Source of the DNA: Pseudomonas pseudonitroreducens
Lineage (GTDB): Bacteria > Pseudomonadota > Gammaproteobacteria > Pseudomonadales > Pseudomonadaceae
Assembly: GCF_021603645.1 (NCBI RefSeq)
Contig: NZ_BQHJ01000015.1
Coordinates: 1-64,000 of the forward strand
Length of the DNA: 64,000 bases
Direction: 5' to 3'
The notes under the pieces were generated by a model that did no database searches, was not told the DNA's origin, and saw nothing but the letters and a program-made list of their open reading frames with translations. Positions 23,931 through 33,862 of the stretch are shown here, piece after piece (position 1 is the first letter of the stretch; every line of letters starts with the position of its first letter). The position numbers were made by a program, and so were the translations under genes.

Positions 23931-25482
23931 GGCGGCTGTCCTCCACCGGGTCGAAGGTCTCGACCGGCTTGACCAGCGTGGTGGTGTTCTTGCGTCCGCC
24001 GAACAGGCTGACCTGGCTGTTGCCGCCGCCATTGCAGCCGTCGCCGAAGGTGAAGCCGCAGCCGCTGCGCTCGGCATAGGCCTCGGGGATGTGCTCGCGG
24101 TGGCCGGTGGGGATGACGAAGCGATCCTCGTAGTTGGCGATGGCCAGGTAGCGGTACATCTCCTCGACCTGGTTCTGGGTCAGGCCGACCTGCTGCAGCA
24201 CCTCGGTATTGAGTTCCTTGTCGACGTGCTTGGCGCGCATGTACACGCGCATCGCCATCAGCCGTTTCAGCGCCAGTACCACCGGCGCCTCTTCTCCGGC
24301 GGTGAGCATGTTGGCCAGGTAGCGCACCGGGATGCGCAGCGATTCGACCTTGGGCAGTACGCCGTCGAACTCCACGTGTCCGGCTTCGGCGGCGGACTGG
24401 ATCGGCGACAGCGGCGGCACGTACCAGACCATCGGCAGGGTGCGGTATTCCGGGTGCAGCGGCAGGGCCAGCTGCCAGTCGATGGCCAGCTTGTACACGG
24501 GGGAGGCCTGGGCGGCGGCGATCACGTTGTCGGGGATGCCGTCCTTGCGCGCCTGGGCAATCACCGCCGGGTCGTGCGGGTCGAGGAAGATTTCGCACTG
24601 GCGGTGGTAGAGGTCGCGGTCGTCCTTGGAGGCGGCCACTTCCTCGATACGGTCGGCGTCGTAGAGCAGCACGCCGAGGTAGCGGATACGCCCGACGCAG
24701 GTTTCCGAGCAGACGGTGGGCTGGCCGGACTCGATGCGCGGGTAGCAGAAGATGCACTTCTCCGACTTACCGCTTTTCCAGTTGTAGTAGATCTTCTTGT
24801 ACGGACAGCCGCTGATGCACATGCGCCAGCCGCGGCATTTGTCCTGGTCGATCAGCACGATGCCGTCTTCCTCGCGCTTGTAGATCGCGCCGCTCGGGCA
24901 CGAGGCCACGCACGCCGGGTTCAGGCAGTGCTCGCAGAGGCGCGGCAGGTACATCATGAAGGTGTTTTCGAACTGGCCGTAGATGTCCGCCTGGATCTGG
25001 TCGAAGTTGACGTCCTTGCGCCGCTTGGCGAACTCGGTGCCGAGGATTTCTTCCCAGTTCGGGCCCCATTCGATCTTGTCCATGCGCTGCCCGGAGATCA
25101 GCGAGCGAGGCCGTGCCACCGGCTGGTGTTCGCTCTGCTTGGCGCTGTGCAGGTGCTGGTAGTCGAAGGTGAAGGGTTCGTAGTAGTCGTCGATCTCCGG
25201 CAGGTCCGGGTTGGCGAAGATGTTCGCTAGTACCCGCCACTTGCCGCCGATGCGCGGGTTGATCGAACCGTCGGCGTTACGCACCCAGCCGCCGTTCCAT
25301 TTCTTCTGGTTCTCCCACTCCTTGGGGTAGCCGATGCCGGGCTTGGTCTCGACGTTGTTGTACCAGGCGTACTCAATGCCTTCGCGACTGGTCCAGACGT
25401 TCTTGCAGGTGACCGAGCAGGTATGGCAGCCGATGCACTTGTCGAGGTTCAGGACCATCCCGACCTGGGAACGAATCTTCAT
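23923..25482 (-). CDS. narH: Respiratory nitrate reductase beta subunit (iron-sulfur)
   Basis: 519 residues. The first cluster ligands are C16, C19, C22 and C26 (CIGCHTCSVTC). Further groups are CEHCLNPACVASC and CRGWRMCISGC. The Trp in CRGWRMC marks the 3Fe-4S site, with three 4Fe-4S clusters completing the chain from NarI to NarG. Start MKIRSQVGMVLNLD is identical in style to E. coli NarH. The frame upstream of the ATG is a shadow of narG. It overlaps narG by 4 bases. Confidence 0.96.
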   Translation of the reverse strand: MKIRSQVGMVLNLDKCIGCHTCSVTCKNVWTSREGIEYAWYNNVETKPGIGYPKEWENQKKWNGGWVRNADGSINPRIGGKWRVLANIFANPDLPEIDDYYEPFTFDYQHLHSAKQSEHQPVARPRSLISGQRMDKIEWGPNWEEILGTEFAKRRKDVNFDQIQADIYGQFENTFMMYLPRLCEHCLNPACVASCPSGAIYKREEDGIVLIDQDKCRGWRMCISGCPYKKIYYNWKSGKSEKCIFCYPRIESGQPTVCSETCVGRIRYLGVLLYDADRIEEVAASKDDRDLYHRQCEIFLDPHDPAVIAQARKDGIPDNVIAAAQASPVYKLAIDWQLALPLHPEYRTLPMVWYVPPLSPIQSAAEAGHVEFDGVLPKVESLRIPVRYLANMLTAGEEAPVVLALKRLMAMRVYMRAKHVDKELNTEVLQQVGLTQNQVEEMYRYLAIANYEDRFVIPTGHREHIPEAYAERSGCGFTFGDGCNGGGNSQVSLFGGRKNTTTLVKPVETFDPVEDSRHG

Positions 25483-28400
25483 TTCACGGCCTCCTGCTGG
25501 TAGTCGTTGCCTTCGCCATCGAGCCAGTCGATACGCTGCATCTTGCGCACGATGACGAACTCGTCGCGGTTGGAACCCACGGTGCCGTAGTAGTTGAAGC
25601 CGTAGGAGAGCTGCGCGTAGCCGCCGATCATGTGGGTCGGCTTGGGGCAGACCCGGGTGACCGAGTTGTGGATGCCGCCGCGGGTGCCGGTCATCTCCGA
25701 ACCGGGGATGTTCAGGATGCGTTCCTGGGCGTGGTACATCATCGCCATGCCCGGGCGCACGCGCTGGCTCACCACCGCGCGGGCGGCAATCGCGCCGTTG
25801 GCGTTGTACAGCTCGATCCAGTCGTTGTCCTCGACGCCGATGGCGCGTGCGTCGTCCTCGGAGAGCCAGACGATCGGCCCGCCGCGCGACAGGGTCTGCA
25901 TCAGCAGGTTGTCGCTGTAGGTGGAGTGGATGCCCCACTTCTGGTGCGGGGTCAGCCAGTTCAGGGCGATCTCCGGGTTGCCGTTGCTCTTCGGCGCGGC
26001 GACGCTGGTGGCGGCCTTGGTGTCGATGGGCGGGCGATAGACCATCAGGCTTTCACCGAAGGCGCGCATCCACGGATGGTCCTGGTAGAACTGCTGGCGG
26101 CCGGTGACGGTGCGCCACGGGATCAGCTCGTGGACGTTGGTGTAGCAGGCGTTGTAGCTCACGTGTTCGTCTTCCAGGCCCGACCAGGTGGGGCTGGAGA
26201 TGATCTTGCGCGGCTGCGCGACGAGGTCGCGGAAGCGGATCTTCTCTTCTTCCTTGGGCCGCGCCAGGTGCGTGTGGTCGCGCCCGGTGATCTTCGACAG
26301 CGCCGCCCAGGCCTTCACCGCTACCTGGCCGTTGGTCTCCGGCGCCAGGGCGAGGATCATCTCGGCGGCGTCGATGGCCGAGTCGATCTTCGGCCGGCCT
26401 TCGGCGGAGCCTTCGAGCTTGCGGTAGTTGAGCTTGCCGAGCAGGTCGACCTCGCTTTCGGTGTTCCAGGCGATGCCCTTGCCGCCGTTGCCGATGGTGT
26501 CCAGCAGGGGGCCGACGGAGCTGAAGCGCTCGTAGGTTTCCGGGTAGTTGCGCTTGACCTCGATGAGCGAGGGCATGGTCTTGCCGGGGATCGGCTCGCA
26601 CTCGCCTTTCTTCCAGTCCAGCACCTGCGGCTGGGCCAGTTCGCCGGGGCTGTCGTGCTGCAGGGGCAGGGTGACCAGGTCGGTCTCTTCGCCCAGGTGG
26701 CCGACGCACAGGCGGGCGAAGGCGCGGGCGATGCCGTCGTAGATCTGCCAGTCGCTGCGTGCTTCCCAGGCCGGATCGGTGGCGGCGGTCAGCGGGTGGA
26801 TGAAGGGGTGCATGTCGGACGTGTTGAGGTCGTCCTTCTCGTACCAGGTGGCGGTGGGCAGCACCACGTCCGAATACAGGCAGGTGGTGGACATGCGGAA
26901 GTCCAGGGTGGTCAGCAGGTCGAGCTTGCCTTCGATGGGCTCGTCCTTCCAGACGACTTCCTCGGGCTTCCTGCCGGTCTCGCCGAGGTCCTTGCCGAGC
27001 AGGCCGTTTTTGGTTCCCAGCAGGTACTTGAGCATGTACTCGTGGCCCTTGCCGGAGGAACCGAGCAGGTTGGAGCGCCAGACGAACAGATTGCGCGGAT
27101 GGTTCTGCGGGTTGTCCGGGTCCTCGCTGGCAAAACGCAGCTGGCCGCTCTTCAACTGCTCGACGGTATAGTCCACCGTGCTCTTGCCGGCAGCCTGGGC
27201 GGCGGCGGCCAGGCGCAGCGGGTTGATCCCCAGTTGCGGCGCGGAGGGCAGCCAGCCCATGCGCTCGGCGCGCACGTTGAAGTCCACCAGGCTGCTGCTG
27301 AAGTCCTGCGGGCGCGCCAGCGGGGAGAGCAGTTCCTTCACCTCCAGCTTCTCGTAGCGCCACTGGCTGGAGTGGTTGTAGAAGAACGAGGTGCCGTTCA
27401 TGTGGCGCGGCGGGCGGTGCCAGTCGAGCGCGAAGGCCAGCGGCGTCCAGCCGGTCTGCGGGCGCAGCTTTTCCTGGCCGACATAGTGCGACCAGCCGCC
27501 ACCGCTCTTGCCGATGCAACCGCAGAGGATGAGCATGTTGATCAGCCCGCGGTAGTTCATGTCCATGTGGTACCAGTGGTTCATCCCGGCACCGACGATG
27601 ATCATGGAGCGGCCGTGGGTCTTGTCGGCGTTGCTGGCGAACTCGCGGGCAATGCGGATCATCTGCGCCGCCGGGACACCGGTGATCGCCTCCTGCCAGG
27701 CCGGGGTGTAGGGCTTCATCTGCCCGTAGTCGTTGGCGCCATCGTCCTCGCCCGTGCCGCCGATGGTGGCTTGCAGGCCGCGGTCAATACCGTAGTTGGC
27801 GGCGCTGAGGTCGAACACGGTGGCTACCAGCACCTCGCGGCCATCGGCCAGTTGCAGGCGCTTGGCCGGTACGTGGTGGTAGATGACGTCGCGCACCTTC
27901 ACGTTGGGGAAGTGCTGGCGCTCGATGCCGCCGAAGTAGGGGAAGGCGACGCGCGCCACTTCATCGTGATGGCCGAGCTGCGACAGGCGCAGGCTGACTT
28001 CCTGGCCATCGGCGTCGACCTGCTCGAGGTTCCACTGGCCACTCTGGCCCCAGCGGAAACCGATGGAGCCGCGCGGTACGACAAGGCGCTCGCCGCTTTC
28101 GTCCCAGGCCACGGTCTTCCATTCGGGGTTGTTGGCCTGTGCCAGGTTGCCGTCGAAGTCGCTGGCGCGCAGTTGCTTGCCCGGCACCAGGCTGCCGTCG
28201 TCGCGTTGTTCCAGCTCCACCAGGATCGGCATGTCGGTGTAGCGGCGGATGTAGTCGGTGAAGTAGGCGCTGGGTTTCTCCAGGTGGAATTCCTTGAAGA
28301 TCACATGGCCCATGGCGATGGCCAGCGCGGAGTCGGTGCCCTGCTTGGCGCTCATCCATTCGTCGCAGAGCTTGGAAATCTCCGCATAGTCCGGGGTGAT

Positions 28401-29240
28401 GGCGATGGTCTTGGTGCCCTTGTAGCGCACCTCGGTGAAGAAGTGCGCGTCAGGGGTACGCGTCTGCGGGACGTTGGAACCCCAGGCGATGATGTAGCCG
28501 GAGTTGTACCAGTCGGCGGACTCGGGCACGTCGGTCTGCTCGCCCCACACCTGCGGCGAGGCGGGCGGCAGGTCGCAGTACCAGTCGTAGAAGGACAGGC
28601 AGACGCCGCCGATCAGCGACAGGTAGCGGGTGCCCGAGGCATAGGAAACCATCGACATCGCCGGGATCGGCGAGAAGCCGACGACGCGGTCCGGGCCATA
28701 GGTCTTCACGGTGTAGACGTTGGCGGCGGCGACCAGGGTCTGCATCTCGTCCCAGTCGGCGCGGACGAAGCCGCCACGGCCACGGATGGACTTGTACTGC
28801 CTGGCCTTCTGCGGGTCCTCGACGATGCTCGCCCAGGCCAGCACCGGGTCCTTGTGGGTCGCCAGGGCCTCGCGCCAGAGCTGCACCAGCGCCTTGCGCA
28901 CCATGGGGTATTTCAGCCGGTTGGCGCTGTACAGGTACCAGGAATAGCTGGCGCCGCGCGGGCAGCCGCGCGGCTCATGGTTGGGCAGGTCGGGGCGGGT
29001 GCGCGGGTAGTCGGTCTGCTGGGTTTCCCAGGTCACCAGGCCGTTCTTCACGTAGATCTTCCAGCTGCAGGAGCCGGTGCAGTTCACCCCGTGGGTCGAG
29101 CGGGCGATCTTGTCGAACTGCCAGCGCTGGCGGTAGCCGTCTTCCCAGTCGCGGCTCTCATCGCGGGTTTCGCCGTGGCCGCCGGCGAACTCCGGTGGGC
29201 GCTTGACCAGGTAGCGCAGGCGGTCGATGAAGAAGCTCAT
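25479..29240 (-). CDS. narG: Respiratory nitrate reductase alpha subunit (molybdopterin)
   Basis: 1253 residues, full length. The FS0 cluster ligands H50, C54, C58 and C93 are present (THGVNCTGSCSWK, HEPRGCPRG) at the same numbers as in E. coli. The DWYCDLPP segment near 219-226 carries the Mo-binding aspartate. MGD-binding stretches include IIAWGSNVPQTRTPDAHFF. The enzyme reduces nitrate to nitrite on the cytoplasmic face with electrons from quinol. The N-terminus FIDRLRYLVKR is the vestigial signal recognised by NarJ. An antisense open frame of over 1200 codons covers it and is a codon-bias shadow. Confidence 0.97.
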   Translation of the reverse strand: MSFFIDRLRYLVKRPPEFAGGHGETRDESRDWEDGYRQRWQFDKIARSTHGVNCTGSCSWKIYVKNGLVTWETQQTDYPRTRPDLPNHEPRGCPRGASYSWYLYSANRLKYPMVRKALVQLWREALATHKDPVLAWASIVEDPQKARQYKSIRGRGGFVRADWDEMQTLVAAANVYTVKTYGPDRVVGFSPIPAMSMVSYASGTRYLSLIGGVCLSFYDWYCDLPPASPQVWGEQTDVPESADWYNSGYIIAWGSNVPQTRTPDAHFFTEVRYKGTKTIAITPDYAEISKLCDEWMSAKQGTDSALAIAMGHVIFKEFHLEKPSAYFTDYIRRYTDMPILVELEQRDDGSLVPGKQLRASDFDGNLAQANNPEWKTVAWDESGERLVVPRGSIGFRWGQSGQWNLEQVDADGQEVSLRLSQLGHHDEVARVAFPYFGGIERQHFPNVKVRDVIYHHVPAKRLQLADGREVLVATVFDLSAANYGIDRGLQATIGGTGEDDGANDYGQMKPYTPAWQEAITGVPAAQMIRIAREFASNADKTHGRSMIIVGAGMNHWYHMDMNYRGLINMLILCGCIGKSGGGWSHYVGQEKLRPQTGWTPLAFALDWHRPPRHMNGTSFFYNHSSQWRYEKLEVKELLSPLARPQDFSSSLVDFNVRAERMGWLPSAPQLGINPLRLAAAAQAAGKSTVDYTVEQLKSGQLRFASEDPDNPQNHPRNLFVWRSNLLGSSGKGHEYMLKYLLGTKNGLLGKDLGETGRKPEEVVWKDEPIEGKLDLLTTLDFRMSTTCLYSDVVLPTATWYEKDDLNTSDMHPFIHPLTAATDPAWEARSDWQIYDGIARAFARLCVGHLGEETDLVTLPLQHDSPGELAQPQVLDWKKGECEPIPGKTMPSLIEVKRNYPETYERFSSVGPLLDTIGNGGKGIAWNTESEVDLLGKLNYRKLEGSAEGRPKIDSAIDAAEMILALAPETNGQVAVKAWAALSKITGRDHTHLARPKEEEKIRFRDLVAQPRKIISSPTWSGLEDEHVSYNACYTNVHELIPWRTVTGRQQFYQDHPWMRAFGESLMVYRPPIDTKAATSVAAPKSNGNPEIALNWLTPHQKWGIHSTYSDNLLMQTLSRGGPIVWLSEDDARAIGVEDNDWIELYNANGAIAARAVVSQRVRPGMAMMYHAQERILNIPGSEMTGTRGGIHNSVTRVCPKPTHMIGGYAQLSYGFNYYGTVGSNRDEFVIVRKMQRIDWLDGEGNDYQQEAVK

Positions 29241-29300
29241 GTTTCTCCTCCTTGGCAGGGCGCGCAGCCAGAGCTGGCAGCGCGCCGCTAACGCAACTCT

Positions 29301-31949
29301 TTAGCAACGCACTTCGGCATTGCTGCGGGTGTAGAAGAACCAGGTCAGCGCGATACACAGCCCATAGAACACGATGAACCCGTAGAGAGCCCATTCCGGG
29401 CCCCCGGTGAGGTCGAACGAACTGCCGAACGATTTCGGAATGAAGAAGCCGCCGTAGGCCGCCACCGCCGAGATGAAGCCCACTGCGGCGGCGGACTCCT
29501 TCTCGCTCTGCAGCCCCTGCTGCTCGGCAGGCAGGCTGGGGAACAGGCGCGGCGTCATGGTGCGGAAGATCGCCGGGATCATCTGCGTGGTGCTGGCATT
29601 GCCCACGCCGGAGAAGAAGAACAGCAGCAGGAACATCACCAGGAAGCCCCAGAACGCCCCGGGCTGGTCCTTGCCGGCGATGAAGAACAGCACGCCGCCG
29701 ACGCACGCGGCCATGGCGACGAACACCCAGAGGCTGATCCGTCCGCCACCGAAGCGGTCCGCCAGGCCACCGGTGAAGGCGCGGGCGAGGGCGCCGATCA
29801 GCGGGCCGAGGAAGGCGAACTTGAGCACGTCGACACCGGGGAACAGGTGCCCGGCGAGCAGCGGGAAACCGGCGGAGAAGCCGATGAAGCTGCCGAAGGT
29901 GCCGGTATAGAGCACGCTCATCAGCCAGGTGTGCTTGCGCTTGAAGATCGCCATCTGGTCGGCGAACGAGGACTTGGCGCTGGCGATGTCGTTCATGCCG
30001 AACCAGGCGGCGATGGTCGCGACGATGATGAACGGGACCCAGATGAACCCGGCGTTCTGCAGCCACAGCGGCGTGCCGCTGCTGGTGGTTTGCGGCTCGC
30101 CGCCGAGGCCGCCGAACACCGCGAAGGTGATGCACAGCGGTACGGCGAACTGCATGACGCTCACGCCAAGGTTGCCCAGCCCTGCGTTCAGGCCCATGGC
30201 GGCGCCCTTGGCCTGTTTGGGGAAGAAGAACGAGATGTTCGCCATGCTCGAGGAGAAGTTGCCGCCCCCCAGGCCGCAGAGCAGCGCGAGGATCAGCATC
30301 ACCAGGTAGGAGGTGTTGGGGTTCTGCACGGCAAAGCCGATCCACAGCGCCGGCACCAGCAGCGAGGCGGTGGACAGCGCCGTCCAGCGCCGGCCGCCGA
30401 AGATCGGCACCATGAAGCTGTAGAAAATGCGCAGGGTAGCCCCGGACAGGCCGGGCAGGGCGGCCAGCCAGAACAGCTGGTTGGCGCTGTAGTTGAAGCC
30501 GGCCAGCGGCAGCTTGGCCACCACCACCGACCAGACCATCCAGATGGCGAAGGCCAGCAGCAGGCAGGGAATCGAGATCCACAGGTTGCGGGTGGCGATG
30601 CTCTTGCCGGTCTGTTCCCAGAAGGTCGGGTCTTCCGGATGCCATTCGCGCAGCACGAAGCTGCTCGGCGTGGACAGCTCCGGCAGGTCGCGGGAAGGAT
30701 TGCTCTGCGCCCATTCCACGCGCTCGGCCATGCGGATCGAGTAGTGCATCCAGGCCAGCGCGCCGGCGGCGATCAGGAACAGCAGCATGAAGCAGCTTTG
30801 CCAGATGCCGACCACGTCGTTGAGCATGCCGAAGGTCAGCGGCAGGAGGAAGCCGCCCAGCCCGCCCATCATCCCCACCAGCCCGCCGACCACGCCGACG
30901 TGTTGCGGATAGTAGGTGGGGATGTGCTTGAACACCGCCGCCTTGCCCAGGGACATGAAGAAGCCCAGCACGATGATGATCGCGGCGAAGCCGATCAGCC
31001 CCAGGTGCATGGCGAACGCCACTTCGCCGCGCACGCCGGTGACGACATAGCGGGTGGGTGGATAGCTGAGCAGGAAGGTGCAGATCACCGACAGGCTCAA
31101 CGTCCAGTACATCACACGGCGCGCGCCGTAGCGGTCGGACAGCCAGCCGCCGAGGATGCGGAACAGCGAGGCCGGCACGGTGTACAGCGCGGCGACGAAG
31201 CCGGCGGCGGCCAGGCCCAGGCCGTGCACCTCCATCAGGTAGTGCGGCAGCCACAGGGCCAGCGCGACGAAGGCGCCGAAGACGAAGAAGTAGTAGAGCG
31301 AGAAGCGCCACACGCGCAGCTCGGCCAGCGGCGCGAGTTGTTCCGCCAGCGGGATGGCCTTGGCCTGGCGGGTCGCGGCCTGCGGGTCGGTCTTGGCCAG
31401 CAGGATGAACAGGATGCCCATGGCCCCCAGCACCAGCGCATAGACCAGCGCGGCGCCGCGCCAGCCTAGGGCCAGCATCAGCAGCGGGGCGGCGAGGTTG
31501 GTCAGGCCCGCGCCGACGTTACCGGCGCCGAAGATGCCCAGCGCGGTGCCCTGCTGGCCGGGCTCGAACCAGGTGGCGGTGTAGGCGGTGCCGACGATGA
31601 AGCCGCCGCCGGCCAGGCCGACGCCGAGCGCGGCGACCAGCAGCATGGGGAAGCTGTTGGCGAAGGTCAGCAGATAGACGCAGACGGCCGAGACCAGCAT
31701 CAGCAGGCCGAACACCCAGCGGCCACCGTAGCGGTCGGTCCACAGGCCGAGGAAGATGCGCGAGATCGAACCGGTCAGTACCGGCGTCGCCATCAGCAGG
31801 CCGAGTTGGGTATCGCTGAGGGCGAATTCGTTCTTGATCTGCAGGCCGAGGATGGAGAACAGCGTCCAGACGGCGAAGCACAGGGTAAAGGCCAGGGTCG
31901 ACAGGCCGAGCGCGCGATAGCGGTCGCCGGCTGGATTTGAAGTAGCCAT
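29301..31949 (-). CDS. narK: NarK1-NarK2 fused nitrate/nitrite transporter (double MFS)
   Basis: 882 residues, twice the length of a single NarK. The first MFS unit is about residues 10-425, with the motif FGAGNVGAGLTNLAAP and DRYGGRW. After a soluble linker (about 425-485, SSFVLREWHPEDPTFWEQTG) a second MFS unit follows (about 490-875; GLNAGLGNLGVSVMQFAVPL). The first half resembles NarK1 (proton-coupled nitrate uptake), the second NarK2 (nitrate/nitrite exchange). Similar fusions are known in Paracoccus. P. aeruginosa has separate narK1 and narK2. There is one reading frame with no stop, so the fusion is real in this sequence. First gene of the nar operon, 60 bases before narG. Confidence 0.93.
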   Translation of the reverse strand: MATSNPAGDRYRALGLSTLAFTLCFAVWTLFSILGLQIKNEFALSDTQLGLLMATPVLTGSISRIFLGLWTDRYGGRWVFGLLMLVSAVCVYLLTFANSFPMLLVAALGVGLAGGGFIVGTAYTATWFEPGQQGTALGIFGAGNVGAGLTNLAAPLLMLALGWRGAALVYALVLGAMGILFILLAKTDPQAATRQAKAIPLAEQLAPLAELRVWRFSLYYFFVFGAFVALALWLPHYLMEVHGLGLAAAGFVAALYTVPASLFRILGGWLSDRYGARRVMYWTLSLSVICTFLLSYPPTRYVVTGVRGEVAFAMHLGLIGFAAIIIVLGFFMSLGKAAVFKHIPTYYPQHVGVVGGLVGMMGGLGGFLLPLTFGMLNDVVGIWQSCFMLLFLIAAGALAWMHYSIRMAERVEWAQSNPSRDLPELSTPSSFVLREWHPEDPTFWEQTGKSIATRNLWISIPCLLLAFAIWMVWSVVVAKLPLAGFNYSANQLFWLAALPGLSGATLRIFYSFMVPIFGGRRWTALSTASLLVPALWIGFAVQNPNTSYLVMLILALLCGLGGGNFSSSMANISFFFPKQAKGAAMGLNAGLGNLGVSVMQFAVPLCITFAVFGGLGGEPQTTSSGTPLWLQNAGFIWVPFIIVATIAAWFGMNDIASAKSSFADQMAIFKRKHTWLMSVLYTGTFGSFIGFSAGFPLLAGHLFPGVDVLKFAFLGPLIGALARAFTGGLADRFGGGRISLWVFVAMAACVGGVLFFIAGKDQPGAFWGFLVMFLLLFFFSGVGNASTTQMIPAIFRTMTPRLFPSLPAEQQGLQSEKESAAAVGFISAVAAYGGFFIPKSFGSSFDLTGGPEWALYGFIVFYGLCIALTWFFYTRSNAEVRC

Positions 31950-32406
31950 TCTGCACGCAGTCCCTTGAAGGTACCGTCAGCAACGGTTTGTTCCATCCAG
32001 CCGTAACCACGCCGGGTCAGGTCAGTTAACGCCTGCGCTCGCTCGCGTTGTCATTAGCCGAATCACGGTAAGGCATAGGGTGTTTCTGGTTGTCTTGGCA
32101 CTCAGCGGTGCTGTAGCGGCTCAGCCTAGACGCAGATCAGGCGGATTACCAAAACGCGGCGGCATCTTGTGGTGAACGTGCAGGACTTTGCTTTTCGGTG
32201 TATGGAAAAGTAAATAACGATGGCCATTGGTTTGCCATTGCGCGGCAGGCCAGCAGATCGCCAATCGGCAAGCGTTGTAGGAGTGCAGGGATTTTTCCTG
32301 CGCAGCTGAACTTCTTGATCCCGCGCAGGAGGCGCGTAACGTGAGCGGAGTATCGTGCGGCGGCGACTCGCAGCGACAGACTGCCAGCGCCTCAGGAGCC
32401 CGTGTC
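31950..32406. promoter_or_regulatory. Divergent narK / hemN regulatory region
   Basis: 457 bases between two genes needed without oxygen. An Anr/Fnr site and NarL sites are expected. By eye I find only a half-site, TTGATCCC near 32315, and no complete TTGAT-N4-ATCAA and no clear NarL heptamer pair. A 102-codon frame at 32121-32429 on the minus strand has no family resemblance and is not called. The region is AT-richer than its surroundings, as usual for such promoters (for example 32200-32240). Confidence 0.6.
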
Positions 32407-33804
32407 ATGCCCGAATCGATGAGTTTCAACCGCGCGCTGGTGGAGAAGTACGACCGTCCCGGCCCGCGCTATACCTCCTATCCCACCGCGCCGCAGTTCC
32501 ATGGCGCCTTCGCCGCCGACGACTATCGCGCGGCCGCCCAGCGCAGCAACCATCGCGGCAACGAGAGCGCGGCCAAGCCGCTCTCGGTGTACATCCATAT
32601 CCCGTTCTGCAAGAGCCTCTGCTACTACTGCGCGTGCAACAAGATCATCACCCAGAAGACCCACCGCGCCGTGGAGTACCTGGAGTACCTCAAGCGCGAG
32701 ATCGCCATGCAGGCGGCCCTGTTCGACGGCACGCGCAAGCTCACCCAGCTGCACCTGGGCGGCGGCACGCCGACCTACCTGACCAGCGAGCAGCTCGGCG
32801 AGGTGATGGGCAGCCTGCGCGAGCATTTCAACCTCGACGAGAGCGACGCCCACGAGTTTTCCATCGAAGTCGACCCGCGCACCATCAGCCGCGAGCGCAT
32901 CGCCGAGTTGCGCGCGCAGGGCTTCAACCGCCTGAGCTTCGGCGTGCAGGATTTCGACGAGAAGGTGCAGGAAGCAGTCAACCGCGTGCAGAGCGAGCAA
33001 CAGGTCTTCGACCTGGTGCAGGCGGCCCGCGAGGCGAAGTTCAAGTCGGTCTCCGTGGACCTGATCTACGGCCTGCCGCTGCAGACCGTGGCCAGCTTCG
33101 ACACCACCCTCGGCAAGATCATCGCCTTGCGCCCCGACCGCATCGCCGCCTACAGCTATGCCCACCTGCCCGAGCGGGTTCGCGCGCAACGGCTGATCCG
33201 CCGCGAAGACATGCCGCCGCCGGAGCGTAAGCTCGAATTGCTGGAGCTGACCATCCGCCGCCTGACCGCGGCGGGCTACGTCTATATCGGCATGGACCAC
33301 TTCGCCCTGCCCGACGACGAGCTCAGCGTGGCGCGCAGCAACGGCACCCTGCAACGCAACTTCCAGGGCTACTCGACCCACGCCGACTGCGACCTGATCG
33401 CCCTCGGCGTGTCGTCCATCAGCAAGGTCGGCGACACCTACGGGCAGAACGTGAAGGAGCTGTCGCAGTACTACGCGCGGATCGACGAAGGCCTGCTGCC
33501 GGTGCATCGGGGCTACCAGCTGACCGACGACGACCGCCTGCGCCGCGAGGTGATCAGCGCGCTGATGTGCCATGGCCGGGTGGACTACGCAGCGCTGGAG
33601 CAGCGCCACGGCATTCGCTTCCGCGACTACTTCGAGAGCTCGCTGCGGCAACTCCAGGAACAGGTCGGCGATGGCCTGGTCGAGCTGCGCGACGATGCGC
33701 TGGTACTGCTGCCGCAGGGCCAGTTGATGATGCGCAGCGTGGCCATGGCCTTCGATGCCTACCTGGGCGGCGGGCAGCAGGAGCGCTACTCGCGCACCAT
33801 CTGA
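32407..33804 (+). CDS. hemN: Oxygen-independent coproporphyrinogen III oxidase (radical SAM)
   Basis: 465 residues from the ATG at 32407 (AGGAG 8 bases ahead). The radical-SAM ligands are C68, C72 and C75, with the extra C77 (PFCKSLCYYCACNK). HLGGGTPTYLT, VDPRTISRERIAEL and the C-terminal HemN domain are present. The start MPESMSFNRALVEKYDRPGP and the YTSYPTAPQFH segment distinguish true HemN from HemW. It makes protoporphyrinogen IX without oxygen, supplying heme for NarI during nitrate respiration. Divergent from narK, so joint anaerobic control is likely. Confidence 0.95.
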   Translation: MPESMSFNRALVEKYDRPGPRYTSYPTAPQFHGAFAADDYRAAAQRSNHRGNESAAKPLSVYIHIPFCKSLCYYCACNKIITQKTHRAVEYLEYLKREIAMQAALFDGTRKLTQLHLGGGTPTYLTSEQLGEVMGSLREHFNLDESDAHEFSIEVDPRTISRERIAELRAQGFNRLSFGVQDFDEKVQEAVNRVQSEQQVFDLVQAAREAKFKSVSVDLIYGLPLQTVASFDTTLGKIIALRPDRIAAYSYAHLPERVRAQRLIRREDMPPPERKLELLELTIRRLTAAGYVYIGMDHFALPDDELSVARSNGTLQRNFQGYSTHADCDLIALGVSSISKVGDTYGQNVKELSQYYARIDEGLLPVHRGYQLTDDDRLRREVISALMCHGRVDYAALEQRHGIRFRDYFESSLRQLQEQVGDGLVELRDDALVLLPQGQLMMRSVAMAFDAYLGGGQQERYSRTI

Positions 33805-33819
33805 TTGCCACGGCGCAAC

Positions 33820-33856
33820 CACAACGGCCCACCGCGAAGGAGGGCCGTTGTGTTTT
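33820..33856 (+). terminator. Intrinsic terminator after hemN
   Basis: An 11-bp stem CACAACGGCCC / GGGCCGTTGTG with an 11-base loop is followed by TTTT. It sits in the 58-bp gap between convergent hemN and the dehydrogenase gene and may serve both. Confidence 0.85.
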
Positions 33857-33862
33857 CAGCGC

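Noticed and set aside
25632-29291. A plus-strand open frame of over 1200 codons opposite narG
   Set aside because: narG is unmistakable on the other strand; the antisense frame is stop-free only because of high GC third positions and its composition is Val/Gly/Ala/His-rich without any domain.
32121-32429. 102-codon minus-strand gene between narK and hemN
   Set aside because: It covers the expected promoter region and the hemN start, and has atypical composition and no family features.
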